In this document: positions 35,974 through 44,922 of the stretch, piece by piece | Numbering within the stretch: the stretch's first letter is position 1 | Layout: each line of letters opens with the position of its first letter | Source of the DNA: Ferrimonas balearica | GTDB lineage: Bacteria > Pseudomonadota > Gammaproteobacteria > Enterobacterales > Shewanellaceae | NCBI RefSeq assembly: GCF_019802085.1 | Contig: NZ_JAHVHV010000001.1 | Coordinates: 558,001-622,000, forward strand | DNA: 64,000 nt | Direction of reading: 5' to 3' | The notes under the pieces: model-generated | Database searches by the model: none | Told to the model about the DNA's origin: nothing | What the model saw: the letters and a program-made list of their open reading frames with translations, nothing else | Position numbers and translations under genes: made by a program

Positions 35974-36894
35974 TCAGGATGGGTCCGGGCCGCCTACCAG
36001 GGCCTTCAACGTGGCCCGCAACCACTGGATCCCGGCGTCCTGCTCGGCACTGACGTGCCAGTTCAGATGGACCTGCAATGGCGCCATGGCGAAGGGCAGG
36101 GGATAGAGGCTCAGGGCCAGGCGTTCGGCCCACTGCTCGGCCAGGCGCTGGGGGCAGCTGCACAGCAGGTTGGTCTCGGAGGCGGCCACCAGCAGGTGCA
36201 GCATGGAGTCGCTCTCGTAGGCCAGCTGGCGCACCGGCAGGGCCTCCTGCACCAGGGAGCTCAAGAACAGGGTATTGAGCCGTCGGCTGCGCAGGGCGGT
36301 GTGCTTCTCGGCAAAGTACTGGTCGAAGTCGAGGCTGCCCTGGACTCGCGGATGATCCCGCCGGGCCGCCACCACCAACTGCTCGGCAAACACCAGCTCC
36401 TGGCGGATGGAGGGGTGGCCGCTTTGCACGGTGCCGATAAAGAGATCCACCTGGCGGTCGCACAGCTGCTGCTCCAGCAGGCTGGGGTCGTCATCGTGGG
36501 GCAGCAGACTCAGCTGCACCCCCCAGCCCTGCTCCTCGGCCATGCGCTGGAAGCGGGGAAAGACCACCAGGTCCAGCATGCTGGGGCCGGCCAGGGTAAA
36601 ACGGCGCTGGCTTGAGTGGGGGGCGAAGGCCACCTGACTCTCCAGCCCCAGGCGCAGCTCCTTGAGGGCGTCGGCCACGTGGCGGTGCAGGTTGTGGGCT
36701 GCCTGGGTGGGCACGATGCCCCGTCCCTGGCGGACAAACAGCGGGTCCGACACCAGGGCCTTGAGCCGGGAGATCCCCTGGCTGACCGCGGCGGGGGTCA
36801 TGTCCAGGCGCTCGGCGGCGCCGCTGACGGAGCCGGCCACCATCACGGCATCGAAGGTGACCAGCAGGTTGAGATCGAATTGGCGCAGATCCAT
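35974..36894 (-). CDS. LysR-family transcriptional regulator
   Basis: This 306-residue regulator has an N-terminal winged helix-turn-helix (residues 3-62; GSVSGAAERLDMTPAAVSQGISRL) and a C-terminal LysR substrate-binding domain (about 95-300). LysR proteins bind a small-molecule co-inducer and often regulate an adjacent gene. Its only neighbour in the same direction is the glycerate kinase gene. The ligand is not predictable. Confidence 0.88.
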   Translation of the reverse strand: MDLRQFDLNLLVTFDAVMVAGSVSGAAERLDMTPAAVSQGISRLKALVSDPLFVRQGRGIVPTQAAHNLHRHVADALKELRLGLESQVAFAPHSSQRRFTLAGPSMLDLVVFPRFQRMAEEQGWGVQLSLLPHDDDPSLLEQQLCDRQVDLFIGTVQSGHPSIRQELVFAEQLVVAARRDHPRVQGSLDFDQYFAEKHTALRSRRLNTLFLSSLVQEALPVRQLAYESDSMLHLLVAASETNLLCSCPQRLAEQWAERLALSLYPLPFAMAPLQVHLNWHVSAEQDAGIQWLRATLKALVGGPDPS

Positions 36895-36994
36895 GGCGCG
36901 GCCTTGGTTGGGGCGTGATGGACTCAGCTTACCCCGAGCATGGGGAGATTGCCCAGTCTGGCCAAGGGGTTAGCCTGGAGTGTGCCGACCGGGC

Positions 36995-37024
36995 ATAAAA
37001 AAAGCCGCCCCGAAGGGCGGCTCA
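36995..37024 (-). terminator. Terminator of the mtrC-like-mtrA-mtrB operon
   Basis: On the minus strand AGCCGCCC and GGGCGGCT arms with a TTCG tetraloop are followed by seven T, 19 bases after the mtrB stop codon. Confidence 0.92.
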
Positions 37025-37042
37025 CTCTGAGTACGGACTCCC

Positions 37043-39031
37043 TTACAGGGCGTACTTGAAGGAGAGCATCACCATGTGCGCGTTGTAGTTGTGGCCCTGG
37101 TACCCCAGAGAGGTCAGGCCGGACACGCTGTCGATGCCCACTTCGGCGTAGTCGGTGTCCTGGTAGCGCTCGTACAGGTAGTCGAGGCGCAGGCCCATCC
37201 GCTCGCTCAGCGCATAGTCACCATAGAAGTTGATGCTGTGGCTGGTGGCGAAGTAGTCGTCGTACGGGTTGCTCACACCGGAGGTGATCACGGTGTCGCT
37301 GACGGAGTCGGCGTACAGGTAGTCACCACCGATCACCAGCTTGTCGGCCAGCAGGCCGCCGTAGCTGAAGCCCACACCGGCGTGGACAAAGCTGTCCTCG
37401 ATGTCGGCAAACCAGCTGGCGGAACCGGTGCCACCGTAGGCGCCGGCCTGGGCAGACTCGATCCACTGCTGGCCACCGAAGGCGTGCAGGTTCAGCTGCT
37501 CGGTGGCGGCCCAGTTGACCCCCAGGTCGTAGCCGTAGTCCTTGGACTCGGTCAGGCCGATTTCAGACTCGCTGTAATCGTCCTTGGCGTAGCGACCGGT
37601 GAAGTCGATGGACAGGCTGGCCAGCGGGGTGTGGGTGATCCGCAGCTCCGCTTCGGTGCGCTCGCGATCGGCCAGGTAGTAGCGACGCAGCAGCGCGTTG
37701 TCCTCGGAGGAGGTGGCGCGGCTGGCGTCGTACACGGAACCGTCACGGTTGCTGTAACCGGCCTTCAGACCGAAGTCCCAGTTCTGCAGGGCGGTCACCC
37801 GCAGGCGGGCCCATACGGCGTCTTCGTTGGTCTCTTCGCGGTCCTGCTCGGTGCGCTCCACGTCCTTACGCTCGTAGCCACCGTCGAGACGGTAGCCGGA
37901 GGCGATGCGGTAGCTGGCGCCCACTTTGTAGCTGGTGCGAGTGGTGTCGTACAGCTTCACCTCGTCCACGTCGCCGGACAGGCCATCAACGGTGATGGCG
38001 GTGCCCTGCAGCACGGTGGAGCGGTTGTCGCGGTCGCTGTGATCCACGCTGGCGGTGAGGCGCAGCTTGTTGGTCACGCTGGAGGCGACCCGGAAGTTGG
38101 CGTCCAGAGTCTGCACTTCCCCGTCGAAGCCGGCGATGCCGCCAACCTTCAGGGTGTCGTCGTTCTGGGTCATCTTGCCGGTGACCACCCGACCCGCGAA
38201 GTGGGTGCGGTTCAGGCTGTAGGCGCCGTTGACCACCACCTGGTAGGCCTCATTGCTGGGGTCCGTGGCCAGGGCGGCCGCGTTGTTGTCCAGGGTGAGG
38301 CTGGTGTCCAGGTTGTTCTCGTACTGGGAGTAGATGTAGGCCACGCCGGTGTGCCAGTTCTGGCCCGTCAGCTTGGCGCCGGCTTCCCAGCGATCGGTGG
38401 TGCTGTCCACCGGGGCGACAATGTTGGTGGCAGAGAGGCCCGCAACGGAGCTGCTCTTGGTGCCGGTCTTGTCTTCCCGCTGGAAGCTGGCGTAGGTGTT
38501 CCACAGCTCACCGCCCACATCGAAGGCGAAACCGTAGCGCTCGCGCTCCTGCTTGAGGTCCTGGCGAACCGGGCTTTCCACGTCCACCAGGGTGCTGCCG
38601 TTGGCCACGTAGCGGCTCATGGCGTCATCCTGGTTCCAGGTGGTCAGGGTGCGGTAGTTGAACTCGGCGTTCACCAGGCCGGCTTTGCCCACGGAGGCGT
38701 TGGCGCTGCCGTTACCGGTGCCCAGACGATCGGACTGGAAACGGGCGTTGTATCCGGACTCGGCGTTGTAACGCACGTCCGCGTCCAACTGGCCGACGCC
38801 GCCGTCCTCGTTGCCGCCAAAGGCGTTGGCCGCGTGGGCGTCGTCGGTGGTGACCACACCGCCGCCGACCGCCACGGAGCCCTGGTAGCCGTTGACCGGC
38901 TCACAGCGCTTACACTCCCACTTGGAGGTGTCGACCTTGTCCATGTTGGCGTTGGCCAGGCCGTAGTTGGCCATGGCCGCGCCGGAGAAGCTGGCCAGGG
39001 CCAGGGTGATCAGGTTCAAACGAAAGTTCAT
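37043..39031 (-). CDS. mtrB: MtrB/PioB-family outer-membrane beta-barrel, conduit 1
   Basis: This 662-residue outer-membrane porin surrounds the decahaem MtrA and lets electrons cross the outer membrane. A signal peptide ends near residue 21. An N-terminal CXXC (C40 and C43 in WECKRCEP) is the diagnostic MtrB motif without a haem-binding His. The rest shows alternating amphipathic strands typical of a large barrel, ending in LSFKYAL. It is the last gene of an operon with the decahaem MtrA-like gene 12 bases upstream. The MtrB name is at family level: DmsF-type barrels look the same. Confidence 0.93.
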   Translation of the reverse strand: MNFRLNLITLALASFSGAAMANYGLANANMDKVDTSKWECKRCEPVNGYQGSVAVGGGVVTTDDAHAANAFGGNEDGGVGQLDADVRYNAESGYNARFQSDRLGTGNGSANASVGKAGLVNAEFNYRTLTTWNQDDAMSRYVANGSTLVDVESPVRQDLKQERERYGFAFDVGGELWNTYASFQREDKTGTKSSSVAGLSATNIVAPVDSTTDRWEAGAKLTGQNWHTGVAYIYSQYENNLDTSLTLDNNAAALATDPSNEAYQVVVNGAYSLNRTHFAGRVVTGKMTQNDDTLKVGGIAGFDGEVQTLDANFRVASSVTNKLRLTASVDHSDRDNRSTVLQGTAITVDGLSGDVDEVKLYDTTRTSYKVGASYRIASGYRLDGGYERKDVERTEQDREETNEDAVWARLRVTALQNWDFGLKAGYSNRDGSVYDASRATSSEDNALLRRYYLADRERTEAELRITHTPLASLSIDFTGRYAKDDYSESEIGLTESKDYGYDLGVNWAATEQLNLHAFGGQQWIESAQAGAYGGTGSASWFADIEDSFVHAGVGFSYGGLLADKLVIGGDYLYADSVSDTVITSGVSNPYDDYFATSHSINFYGDYALSERMGLRLDYLYERYQDTDYAEVGIDSVSGLTSLGYQGHNYNAHMVMLSFKYAL

Positions 39032-39043
39032 GATCTGTCTCCC

Positions 39044-39994
39044 TTAACGCTGCAGCTTAGAGCCGTTGGGATGGTTGGAACCATGCACCTGGCTGTGGCA
39101 GTTGAGGCAGCTTTTGCCCGCGGTCATGCGGTCCTGGCCAGAGTTGAACAGCGGGTTACCGCTGTGGGCACTGGCGTGACAGCTCTGACACAGTTGCGGC
39201 GCACGCTGGGTCAGCAGGGCGTCGTTGACGCTGCCGTGGGGGTTGTGACAGCTGCTGCAGTCTTCCGCCACCGGGGCGTGCTCATGCAGGAAAGGGCCGC
39301 GCTTCTCAGCGTGACACTCGTAGCAGGTGTCGTTCACCGTGGTGCTGGTCAGGGCCGCTTCGCTCATGGAACCGTGCGGGTTGTGGCAGTCGGAACAGGT
39401 CATGTCCGCCCACTTCATCGGGTGGGAGGAACGCTTGTTCATGTCCGCCTTCTGACGGGTGTGGCAGCTGGTGCAGGTTTCCACTTCGGTGTTGCGATCC
39501 AGGATCGGGTCCTGGGCCACGTGCACCTGGTGGCAAGAGGTACAGGCGACCTCTTCAAGGTTGTGCACTGAGCTGTGCCAGGCCATGCGCTCCTCGCCCT
39601 GGTGGCAGGAGAGACAGACGCTGTTCTGCTTCTCGGTGGACAGCGGGGCGTCCTGACCGAAGGTGATCATCGGCTCTTTACCGCCACGGTTGTGGGTGCC
39701 CATGGGGCCGTGACAGGCTTCACACTGGAGGCCGGCCATCGGGCTCTTGGACTGATCCGCACGGCCGTGAACGCCGTCGAAGATCTCCATCACCTTGTCG
39801 GAACGACGGTGACACATCAGGCAGTTGTCGGCGCCCTGCTTGGAGTAGTTGCCTTCGGCAAACTTCTTGTCCAGCACGGCCTCGTACTCGTCCTGAGGCA
39901 TGTCGGCCCAGCTGTTCGCCGCGGCCGGGCCAGCAAGTCCCAGGGCCAGAACGGCGCTACCAAGCACGGAGGCGATCAGATGTTTTGCTTGCAT
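39044..39994 (-). CDS. mtrA: MtrA/DmsE-family periplasmic decahaem cytochrome c, conduit 1
   Basis: This 316-residue exported cytochrome has a signal peptide (about residues 1-26) and exactly ten CXXCH motifs: CLMCH, CEACH, CLSCH, CTSCH, CTSCH, CSDCH, CYECH, CSSCH, CQSCH and CLNCH. The haems form a wire that threads the MtrB barrel from periplasm to cell surface. The repeated HNPHGS motifs after haems are typical of the MtrA/DmsE family. It lies between an MtrC-like lipoprotein gene and mtrB. Metal reduction or extracellular DMSO reduction cannot be separated by this protein alone; the absence of a dmsAB pair favours metal reduction. Confidence 0.94.
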   Translation of the reverse strand: MQAKHLIASVLGSAVLALGLAGPAAANSWADMPQDEYEAVLDKKFAEGNYSKQGADNCLMCHRRSDKVMEIFDGVHGRADQSKSPMAGLQCEACHGPMGTHNRGGKEPMITFGQDAPLSTEKQNSVCLSCHQGEERMAWHSSVHNLEEVACTSCHQVHVAQDPILDRNTEVETCTSCHTRQKADMNKRSSHPMKWADMTCSDCHNPHGSMSEAALTSTTVNDTCYECHAEKRGPFLHEHAPVAEDCSSCHNPHGSVNDALLTQRAPQLCQSCHASAHSGNPLFNSGQDRMTAGKSCLNCHSQVHGSNHPNGSKLQR

Positions 39995-40054
39995 AGAGAT
40001 GCGTTTCCTTATCTGTGCGCGAAATCGGGAGGGCAGGGCCCTCCCGGGCTTGGA

Positions 40055-41986
40055 TTAGAAGTCGATGACTTTGTGGTTGTGCAGCTCCGGCTTGTGGCAG
40101 GAGAAGCAGAATTCCACTTGGGCAGCGGCGTCGGCTTGGTCACGCGGGGCGTCAACCAGGCCACCACCAACGGTCTCGATGTGCTGCTTCAGGGTCTCGC
40201 CGCCGGCCAGGGTGTTGTCCGGGCTGTGGCAGGAGATACAGGTCGCGGCACGCGGAGTGCTGTAGGTGGCACCCAGGTCATCGGCACCGGTGTTGATGGA
40301 GCGCTTGTCGGCAAAGGCGTCCAGCTCGAAGCCGGTGTGGCACTGGGCACAGTCGGCAACGATCCACTGCTCACCGTGCACCTTGTGCAGCTTGAGCTCG
40401 ATGGCACCCATGTTGGTCGGCGCGTAGGTGCCTTCCGGGGTGTGGCAGGAGGCACAGTCGCCCACTTTCACGTTGTCGTTCAGCACGAAACCGGTGTGGT
40501 GGCTGCCGTTGTGCAGCTGGAAGGTGTCACCGTGGCAACCCAGGCAGCTGGTGTTGTCCAGGCTGTTGTGACGCTCGGACAGAGTACCCTCTTTGGCCAC
40601 GAAGGCGGTGAAGGCGTCCAGGGCGATCTTGTCAGCGCTGTCGGAACACTCAACCAGAGCACCGTTGGCGGCACAAACGCGCATGCCCACCAGGGACAGG
40701 GCGGTGTTGGCGTCGCCTGCACCGAAAGGCAGAACCTTGGTGGTGTAGGTCAGCTTGCCGGCCACGATGGCTTCGTTGATGCCGTCGGTGGTGATCTTGC
40801 CAGAGTCTTTGTCGCCGTAGCCCAGTACCGGGAACTTGGGACCGACGTTGGAGACAAATTCTGCCAGGTCGATGCTGCCAGCGATGGTGGCGGCGTCGAT
40901 CTCGTTGCCGTTCTGGGTGAAGGTGACGGACACGGTGACGGTGTCGTCTTCGTTCACTACGGACTCGGCGATGTAGGCGTACTCGTCCACGATCTTGGCC
41001 TGGTCGTTGTGGCCCTTCATGTGGATGTCGTTCAGGTCACCCGGGTTGTGACAGCCGGCACAGGTGGAGTTGTCCTGGCTGGCCAGGTGGTTCAGGTGAA
41101 CCACTTCTTTGCCGTCGTAACCGTTGTTGTGACAGCCGGAACAGGTTTCCTTGGTGGGAACGCGGGTCCAGTTGCCCCACTCGGCGAGTTGCTCGGACTC
41201 GACGTGACAGGCCTGACAGTTGTTCTGCAGCAGGTGCTCGGCCACTTCACCGGTGTACTCGCGATCGTTCTTGTCGGTGAAGGTCGCGGTGGTGTTGTGG
41301 ATGGTGTGCACCAGGTGCTGGAAGCTGGCACGTTGACCGGTCATGCGGTCTTCGTTGTGACAGTTGATGCAGGTTTCCGCTTCGAAGTAGCTGCCGTGAC
41401 GGGTGGTCAGCGGCTCGCCTTCAACGTGACAGGCGGTACAGGCGTCGTGAGAAATCACGTCCTTGGTGTACAGCGGGTTGTTGCCCTGGCCATCGAAATC
41501 CACGGAGATCTCGTTGCGTGGCACCGGGGTGCCGTCAGGCAGGGTGTTGTTGCCGGCCAGCACGTTGTAGCGCTGGGTCAGCTCGCGGTCCTGCTCGATG
41601 CCGTCGAAGGTGAAGGTGTAGTAGCCGTTGCCCAGGTCTTCGTAGACTTTGGTGCTGGCGGTGGAGGACCAGCGGGCGGAATCGCCAACCTGGTTGTAGC
41701 CTTGGGGAGTCAGCTCGTAGCCTTTGATCTCCATGCCCTGGAGGCCAACGACGGACTTGTCTTCCTCGTTGGTGGCCAGAACGGTGACGACCGGCTGACC
41801 GTCAACGTACTCAACCTTGGTCACGTCCAGGTGAAGTTGGGCGATGGACTCGGCGGGGTTGCCGCCGGGGCGGCCCTCGTCGCCGTCATTGCCATCATTG
41901 CCATCGTCGCCACAGCCCACCAGGGCGGTGGCCATGATGGCGGCACAGGCGGTGAGACGCCATTGGTGTTTATTGTTAATCATCAT
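40055..41986 (-). CDS. OmcA/MtrC-family decahaem surface lipoprotein, conduit 1 (MtrC-like)
   Basis: This 643-residue outer-surface lipoprotein has lipobox ALVGC (Cys25) followed by a Gly/Asp-rich linker. Ten CXXCH motifs fall into two groups of five (domains II and IV), separated by a beta domain that contains a CX8C pair (CAANGALVEC). In Shewanella MtrC a CX8C disulfide in this place affects flavin binding. It is the first gene of the operon with mtrA and mtrB, the mtrCAB order, and is the probable terminal reductase of conduit 1. Translation starts from ATG ATG after a leader shared with two paralogues. Confidence 0.92.
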   Translation of the reverse strand: MMINNKHQWRLTACAAIMATALVGCGDDGNDGNDGDEGRPGGNPAESIAQLHLDVTKVEYVDGQPVVTVLATNEEDKSVVGLQGMEIKGYELTPQGYNQVGDSARWSSTASTKVYEDLGNGYYTFTFDGIEQDRELTQRYNVLAGNNTLPDGTPVPRNEISVDFDGQGNNPLYTKDVISHDACTACHVEGEPLTTRHGSYFEAETCINCHNEDRMTGQRASFQHLVHTIHNTTATFTDKNDREYTGEVAEHLLQNNCQACHVESEQLAEWGNWTRVPTKETCSGCHNNGYDGKEVVHLNHLASQDNSTCAGCHNPGDLNDIHMKGHNDQAKIVDEYAYIAESVVNEDDTVTVSVTFTQNGNEIDAATIAGSIDLAEFVSNVGPKFPVLGYGDKDSGKITTDGINEAIVAGKLTYTTKVLPFGAGDANTALSLVGMRVCAANGALVECSDSADKIALDAFTAFVAKEGTLSERHNSLDNTSCLGCHGDTFQLHNGSHHTGFVLNDNVKVGDCASCHTPEGTYAPTNMGAIELKLHKVHGEQWIVADCAQCHTGFELDAFADKRSINTGADDLGATYSTPRAATCISCHSPDNTLAGGETLKQHIETVGGGLVDAPRDQADAAAQVEFCFSCHKPELHNHKVIDF

Positions 41987-42083
41987 CTATTCCCTGCAAA
42001 AGAATATGGGGCACTCGATGTCGAGTTACCGGACCGGGGGTTCGGCCTTGGCGGCCTGTTGTTAACCCACAAAGTCACTGTGC

Positions 42084-42126
42084 TTTATAGCAACTTGGCT
42101 CGGCACAAACCGTGACGGAGATCAGC
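42084..42126 (-). promoter_or_regulatory. Candidate CRP-dependent promoter of the mtrC-like operon
   Basis: On the minus strand a TATAAA -10 hexamer (42084-42089) is preceded by a weak -35 (GGTTTG, 42106-42111, 16-bp spacer). A CRP-like site GCTGA-N6-TCACG (42111-42126, 7 of 10 consensus bases) has its centre 32 bp from the -10 centre. The inferred start near 42077 gives a 91-base leader. The same spacing is seen at three other cytochrome promoters here. Confidence 0.45.
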
Positions 42127-42226
42127 GATCTAGCGGCCTGTTTTCACGGCGGTTTGTAACTTTGCGCCAGACCCGAATCGAGACCGGGTTTCCCCCTCGC
42201 CGGACGCTTGTCAACGTGCAGGCGGC

Positions 42227-42254
42227 AAAAAAAAGCGGCCCCGAAGGGCCGCTC
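42227..42254 (-). terminator. Terminator of the OmcA/MtrC-type gene ending at 42272
   Basis: AGCGGCCC and GGGCCGCT arms with a TTCG loop are followed on the minus strand by eight T, so this cytochrome gene and the downstream mtrC-like operon are separate units. Confidence 0.9.
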
Positions 42255-42271
42255 ATTATTCACCAAATCAA

Positions 42272-44482
42272 TCAGTTGAACTTGTGGTTCTTCTGAATGT
42301 TCTCGGCGTTGTGACAGGTAGCACAGGACTCACCGGACAGGGCAGCCTCATCGTAGCTGCCGGCCACTACGCCGCCCATGCTTTCGATGTGGGCCTTGGC
42401 GGAGTTGGCGCCGCCACCCAGGTCGTAGTAGTCGGAGACGTGACAGGAGGCACAGACACCGGCTTGCGGGCTGCTCCAGGAGTCATCGCGACGGTTCCAG
42501 CGCAGCGGAGTCTCACGAGCGTCGGTCAGGGTGTAGTTGTCGTTGTGACAGGCCTGACAGTTGGCGGAGCTCAGCAGCTGCTGTACGTCTTCACGACCGT
42601 GGGCCTTGCCGAAGGTGCCGTGGACACGAACGGCCATGCTGTTGTAGTCGCCCGCTTCGTGACACTGGGCACAGGTGGCCAGGTCGGCGTTGCGGTAGTG
42701 GTCGCTGGAGCGAACCACCATGTCGTCAGAGTGACAGGCTTGGCAGTTCTCCATGCTGGCGGCGCTGTGACGGGCGGTGCCCTCAGAGCCATCCAGGTTG
42801 AAGTACTCGGTCAGACCGGCGTTCTGGCTGACAACGCCACCACAGGCGCCTTCGCTGTCCAGCTCGCTCAGGGTGCTGCTCTTATTGCTGTAGCAGGCCT
42901 TGATGGAGGCGGTTACGGCGATGCTGGCACCGTTCTCGATGGCCGCGGCCAGGGCGGCATCGGTGACGGTGGCAGTGATGGTGCCATCGGCATTCCAGGT
43001 GCGGGTCACGGACGGACGGTACACCAGGAAGCCCTGCGGGTGGGCCGGATCGATGGCGTTGACGTACAGGTTGTTGCTGGTGACGTACTTGGCGTCAACC
43101 ACAGTCTCACCCTGGGTCAGCGCCACGTTGAAGCTCAGCACGTCTTCGGCCAGGGCGAAGTTGCTGTAAGCCACGTCAATCAGCTTGGCGGCGTTGTAGG
43201 CACGCTCACGGCTCTCGGTGTCGTGGCCAGCGAAGTGACGCATGGCACCACCACGGGTGTTGCCGTTGTCGGTGCTGTGACAGCTGACACAACCGCCTTC
43301 GTTGGTGCCGTAGTGGTAGTCACCGTGGCAGTTCTGACAGCTGCGCTGATCCTGGTCGGCGAACCAATCCAGAGCGTGGATGGTCACGTTCTCCGGCAGG
43401 GTCTCCGCGTCGGTGGTGTAATCCACGTGACAGGCGTGACAGTTGGACGCCTCTTGCGGGTAGATGCCGTCCTCTTTGTTGAACTTGAGGAAGAACGCCG
43501 GGTTGGCACCGTCTTTGGCGATGGTGGACTCGAACTTGGCTACGCCGCGACGGTCCGCGTGGGTGGCGCCGGTGTGGATGGCGTGCACCAGACCTTTGAT
43601 GGAGTGAGAGTACTCGATCACGTCGTCGCCGTCGGTGACGGTGCGCAGGCCGTAATCCACGTGGCAGAAGGAGCACACTTCGGTGCTGGTGCCGTAGTGG
43701 GCGTTGCTCATCCGGTAGGTGTAGTGCTCGTCACGAGCGCTCTCGTACTGGTTGGCCTTGCTGTCTTCGGCGGTGTGACAGCCGAAACAGGTCTGGTCAG
43801 CCACGACAGCCTTGGGACGCTCGGCTTCAACGTTGCCCGCTTCCCAGTAGTAGGTGGCGTAGTGGGTGCCGTCGTAGTCGGTCTTGCCGTTGGACAGGGT
43901 GCGCTGGACGCGCATCATCAGACCCTGTACCTGGCTCTCGTCGTAAGCGAAGAAGAACTCGGCGCCGCCTTCCTCTTTGGAGGTGGGCAGGGCGTGGTCC
44001 ACAACGAAGCGGTACTTACCGGTTTCAATCTCCTCGACCGCACACTCGTTGTAGGGGGTGTAGGAGCTGCTGCACATGGAGGCAGAACCGCGGGTGTCGT
44101 TGCGGTGGTGGTAGCTGGCCCAGATCTCGCGGTTGAACATCGGCTCAGTCATCGGCTGAACGTCGTCACGAGCGGCTTCGCTTTCCAGGGCCATGCGACC
44201 CATCTTCAGGGTCAGGTTGTCCTGGGAGGCGCCGTAGATGGCGGCACCGTTGGTGTTCACCAGGTCAAACTCGACCACCAGCTGGTTGCTGTCGGCGTCG
44301 TACTCGGCGAACAGGTTCTGGGTGTTCAGGCTGTCGGCCTGATCGATGTGAACACCGATCGGGCCCGGCTTGCCGTCTTCGCCGTCGGAGCCGTCTTTGC
44401 CGTCGCTGCCACAACCGGCCAGCAACGCGGAAACCGCCAGCGCGGAGGCCAGCACTTTCCAGTTCTTGTTGTTTTCGATCAT
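42272..44482 (-). CDS. OmcA/MtrC-family decahaem surface lipoprotein (monocistronic)
   Basis: This 736-residue lipoprotein has lipobox LLAGC (Cys24), followed by a GSDGKDGSDGEDG linker that leads into PGPIGVHI. Ten CXXCH motifs lie in two groups of five (residues about 245-400 and about 590-730). The Cys pair in the domain before the second group is widely spaced, CX16C. It is exported, lipidated and likely placed on the cell surface to pass electrons to minerals or soluble acceptors. It has its own promoter and terminator. The protein start at 44482 is chosen because it gives a clean lipoprotein signal with GGGAAAAGAG upstream; an earlier in-frame ATG would add 16 residues. Confidence 0.92.
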   Translation of the reverse strand: MIENNKNWKVLASALAVSALLAGCGSDGKDGSDGEDGKPGPIGVHIDQADSLNTQNLFAEYDADSNQLVVEFDLVNTNGAAIYGASQDNLTLKMGRMALESEAARDDVQPMTEPMFNREIWASYHHRNDTRGSASMCSSSYTPYNECAVEEIETGKYRFVVDHALPTSKEEGGAEFFFAYDESQVQGLMMRVQRTLSNGKTDYDGTHYATYYWEAGNVEAERPKAVVADQTCFGCHTAEDSKANQYESARDEHYTYRMSNAHYGTSTEVCSFCHVDYGLRTVTDGDDVIEYSHSIKGLVHAIHTGATHADRRGVAKFESTIAKDGANPAFFLKFNKEDGIYPQEASNCHACHVDYTTDAETLPENVTIHALDWFADQDQRSCQNCHGDYHYGTNEGGCVSCHSTDNGNTRGGAMRHFAGHDTESRERAYNAAKLIDVAYSNFALAEDVLSFNVALTQGETVVDAKYVTSNNLYVNAIDPAHPQGFLVYRPSVTRTWNADGTITATVTDAALAAAIENGASIAVTASIKACYSNKSSTLSELDSEGACGGVVSQNAGLTEYFNLDGSEGTARHSAASMENCQACHSDDMVVRSSDHYRNADLATCAQCHEAGDYNSMAVRVHGTFGKAHGREDVQQLLSSANCQACHNDNYTLTDARETPLRWNRRDDSWSSPQAGVCASCHVSDYYDLGGGANSAKAHIESMGGVVAGSYDEAALSGESCATCHNAENIQKNHKFN

Positions 44483-44880
44483 CTCTTTTCCCTGCAAATT
44501 GAAAAGATTTCTATTGATTGCCCACTCCAATCCCTGGGGGGAATGGGTCGATAGCAGAGTCTAGGGAAGGGGAACCAGGGGTAACGTGATCGGGATAACG
44601 GTCACCAAAGGCCTGATGTGTATTGAAAATGTTTCGATTGTCCGGTCGGACGTGAGTGCAGAATGAAAAAGCCGAGGTCAGGCGAAAGGATAGGCTGATC
44701 CCAAGCCGCTGGGTCACAGCTCGACGTTAATTCAATGGGTTAAAGGTGGTCAAAAGGTAAACGGAGGGGCGTTGAGGGATTTCTGAGAAGTGGCGCAAAG
44801 GTGAAGTGGGGCGGGTGTGAGGCCGGTCGCAAAAACGACAAGCTGAACCCTGGCAAGCCGATGATTTGTAATCCCTAAGG
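44483..44880. other. Long upstream region of the gene starting at 44482
   Basis: About 400 bases without a gene. It contains a candidate CRP-type promoter at 44558-44600 and a second, better-matching CRP-like sequence at 44816-44831 (TGTGA-N6-TCGCA) with no -10 at the proper distance. The rest is unstructured GC-rich DNA. Confidence 0.55.
44558..44600 (-). promoter_or_regulatory. Candidate CRP-dependent promoter of the OmcA/MtrC-type gene at 44482
   Basis: On the minus strand a TAGACT -10 hexamer (44558-44563) and a CRP-like site (44585-44600; CGTGA-N6-TAACG on the plus strand, 7 of 10) are centred 32 bp apart. The inferred start near 44551 gives a 69-base leader. The -10 is identical to that of the neighbouring paralogue. 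Confidence 0.45.
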
Positions 44881-44908
44881 AGAAAAGCGGCCCGGACGGG
44901 CCGCTTTG
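44881..44908 (-). terminator. Terminator of the OmcA/MtrC-type gene ending at 44923
   Basis: AAGCGGCCC and GGGCCGCTT arms are followed on the minus strand by TTCTCC, 15 bases past the stop codon. Confidence 0.85.
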
Positions 44909-44922
44909 CTTAGGGGCAGAGC

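Noticed and set aside
44816-44831. TGTGA-N6-TCGCA, a 9 of 10 match to the CRP consensus, upstream of the gene at 44482
   Set aside because: No -10-like hexamer is found 32 bp away and it lies over 330 bases from the start codon. It may be a second, distal site; the weaker site at 44585-44600 fits the promoter geometry better.
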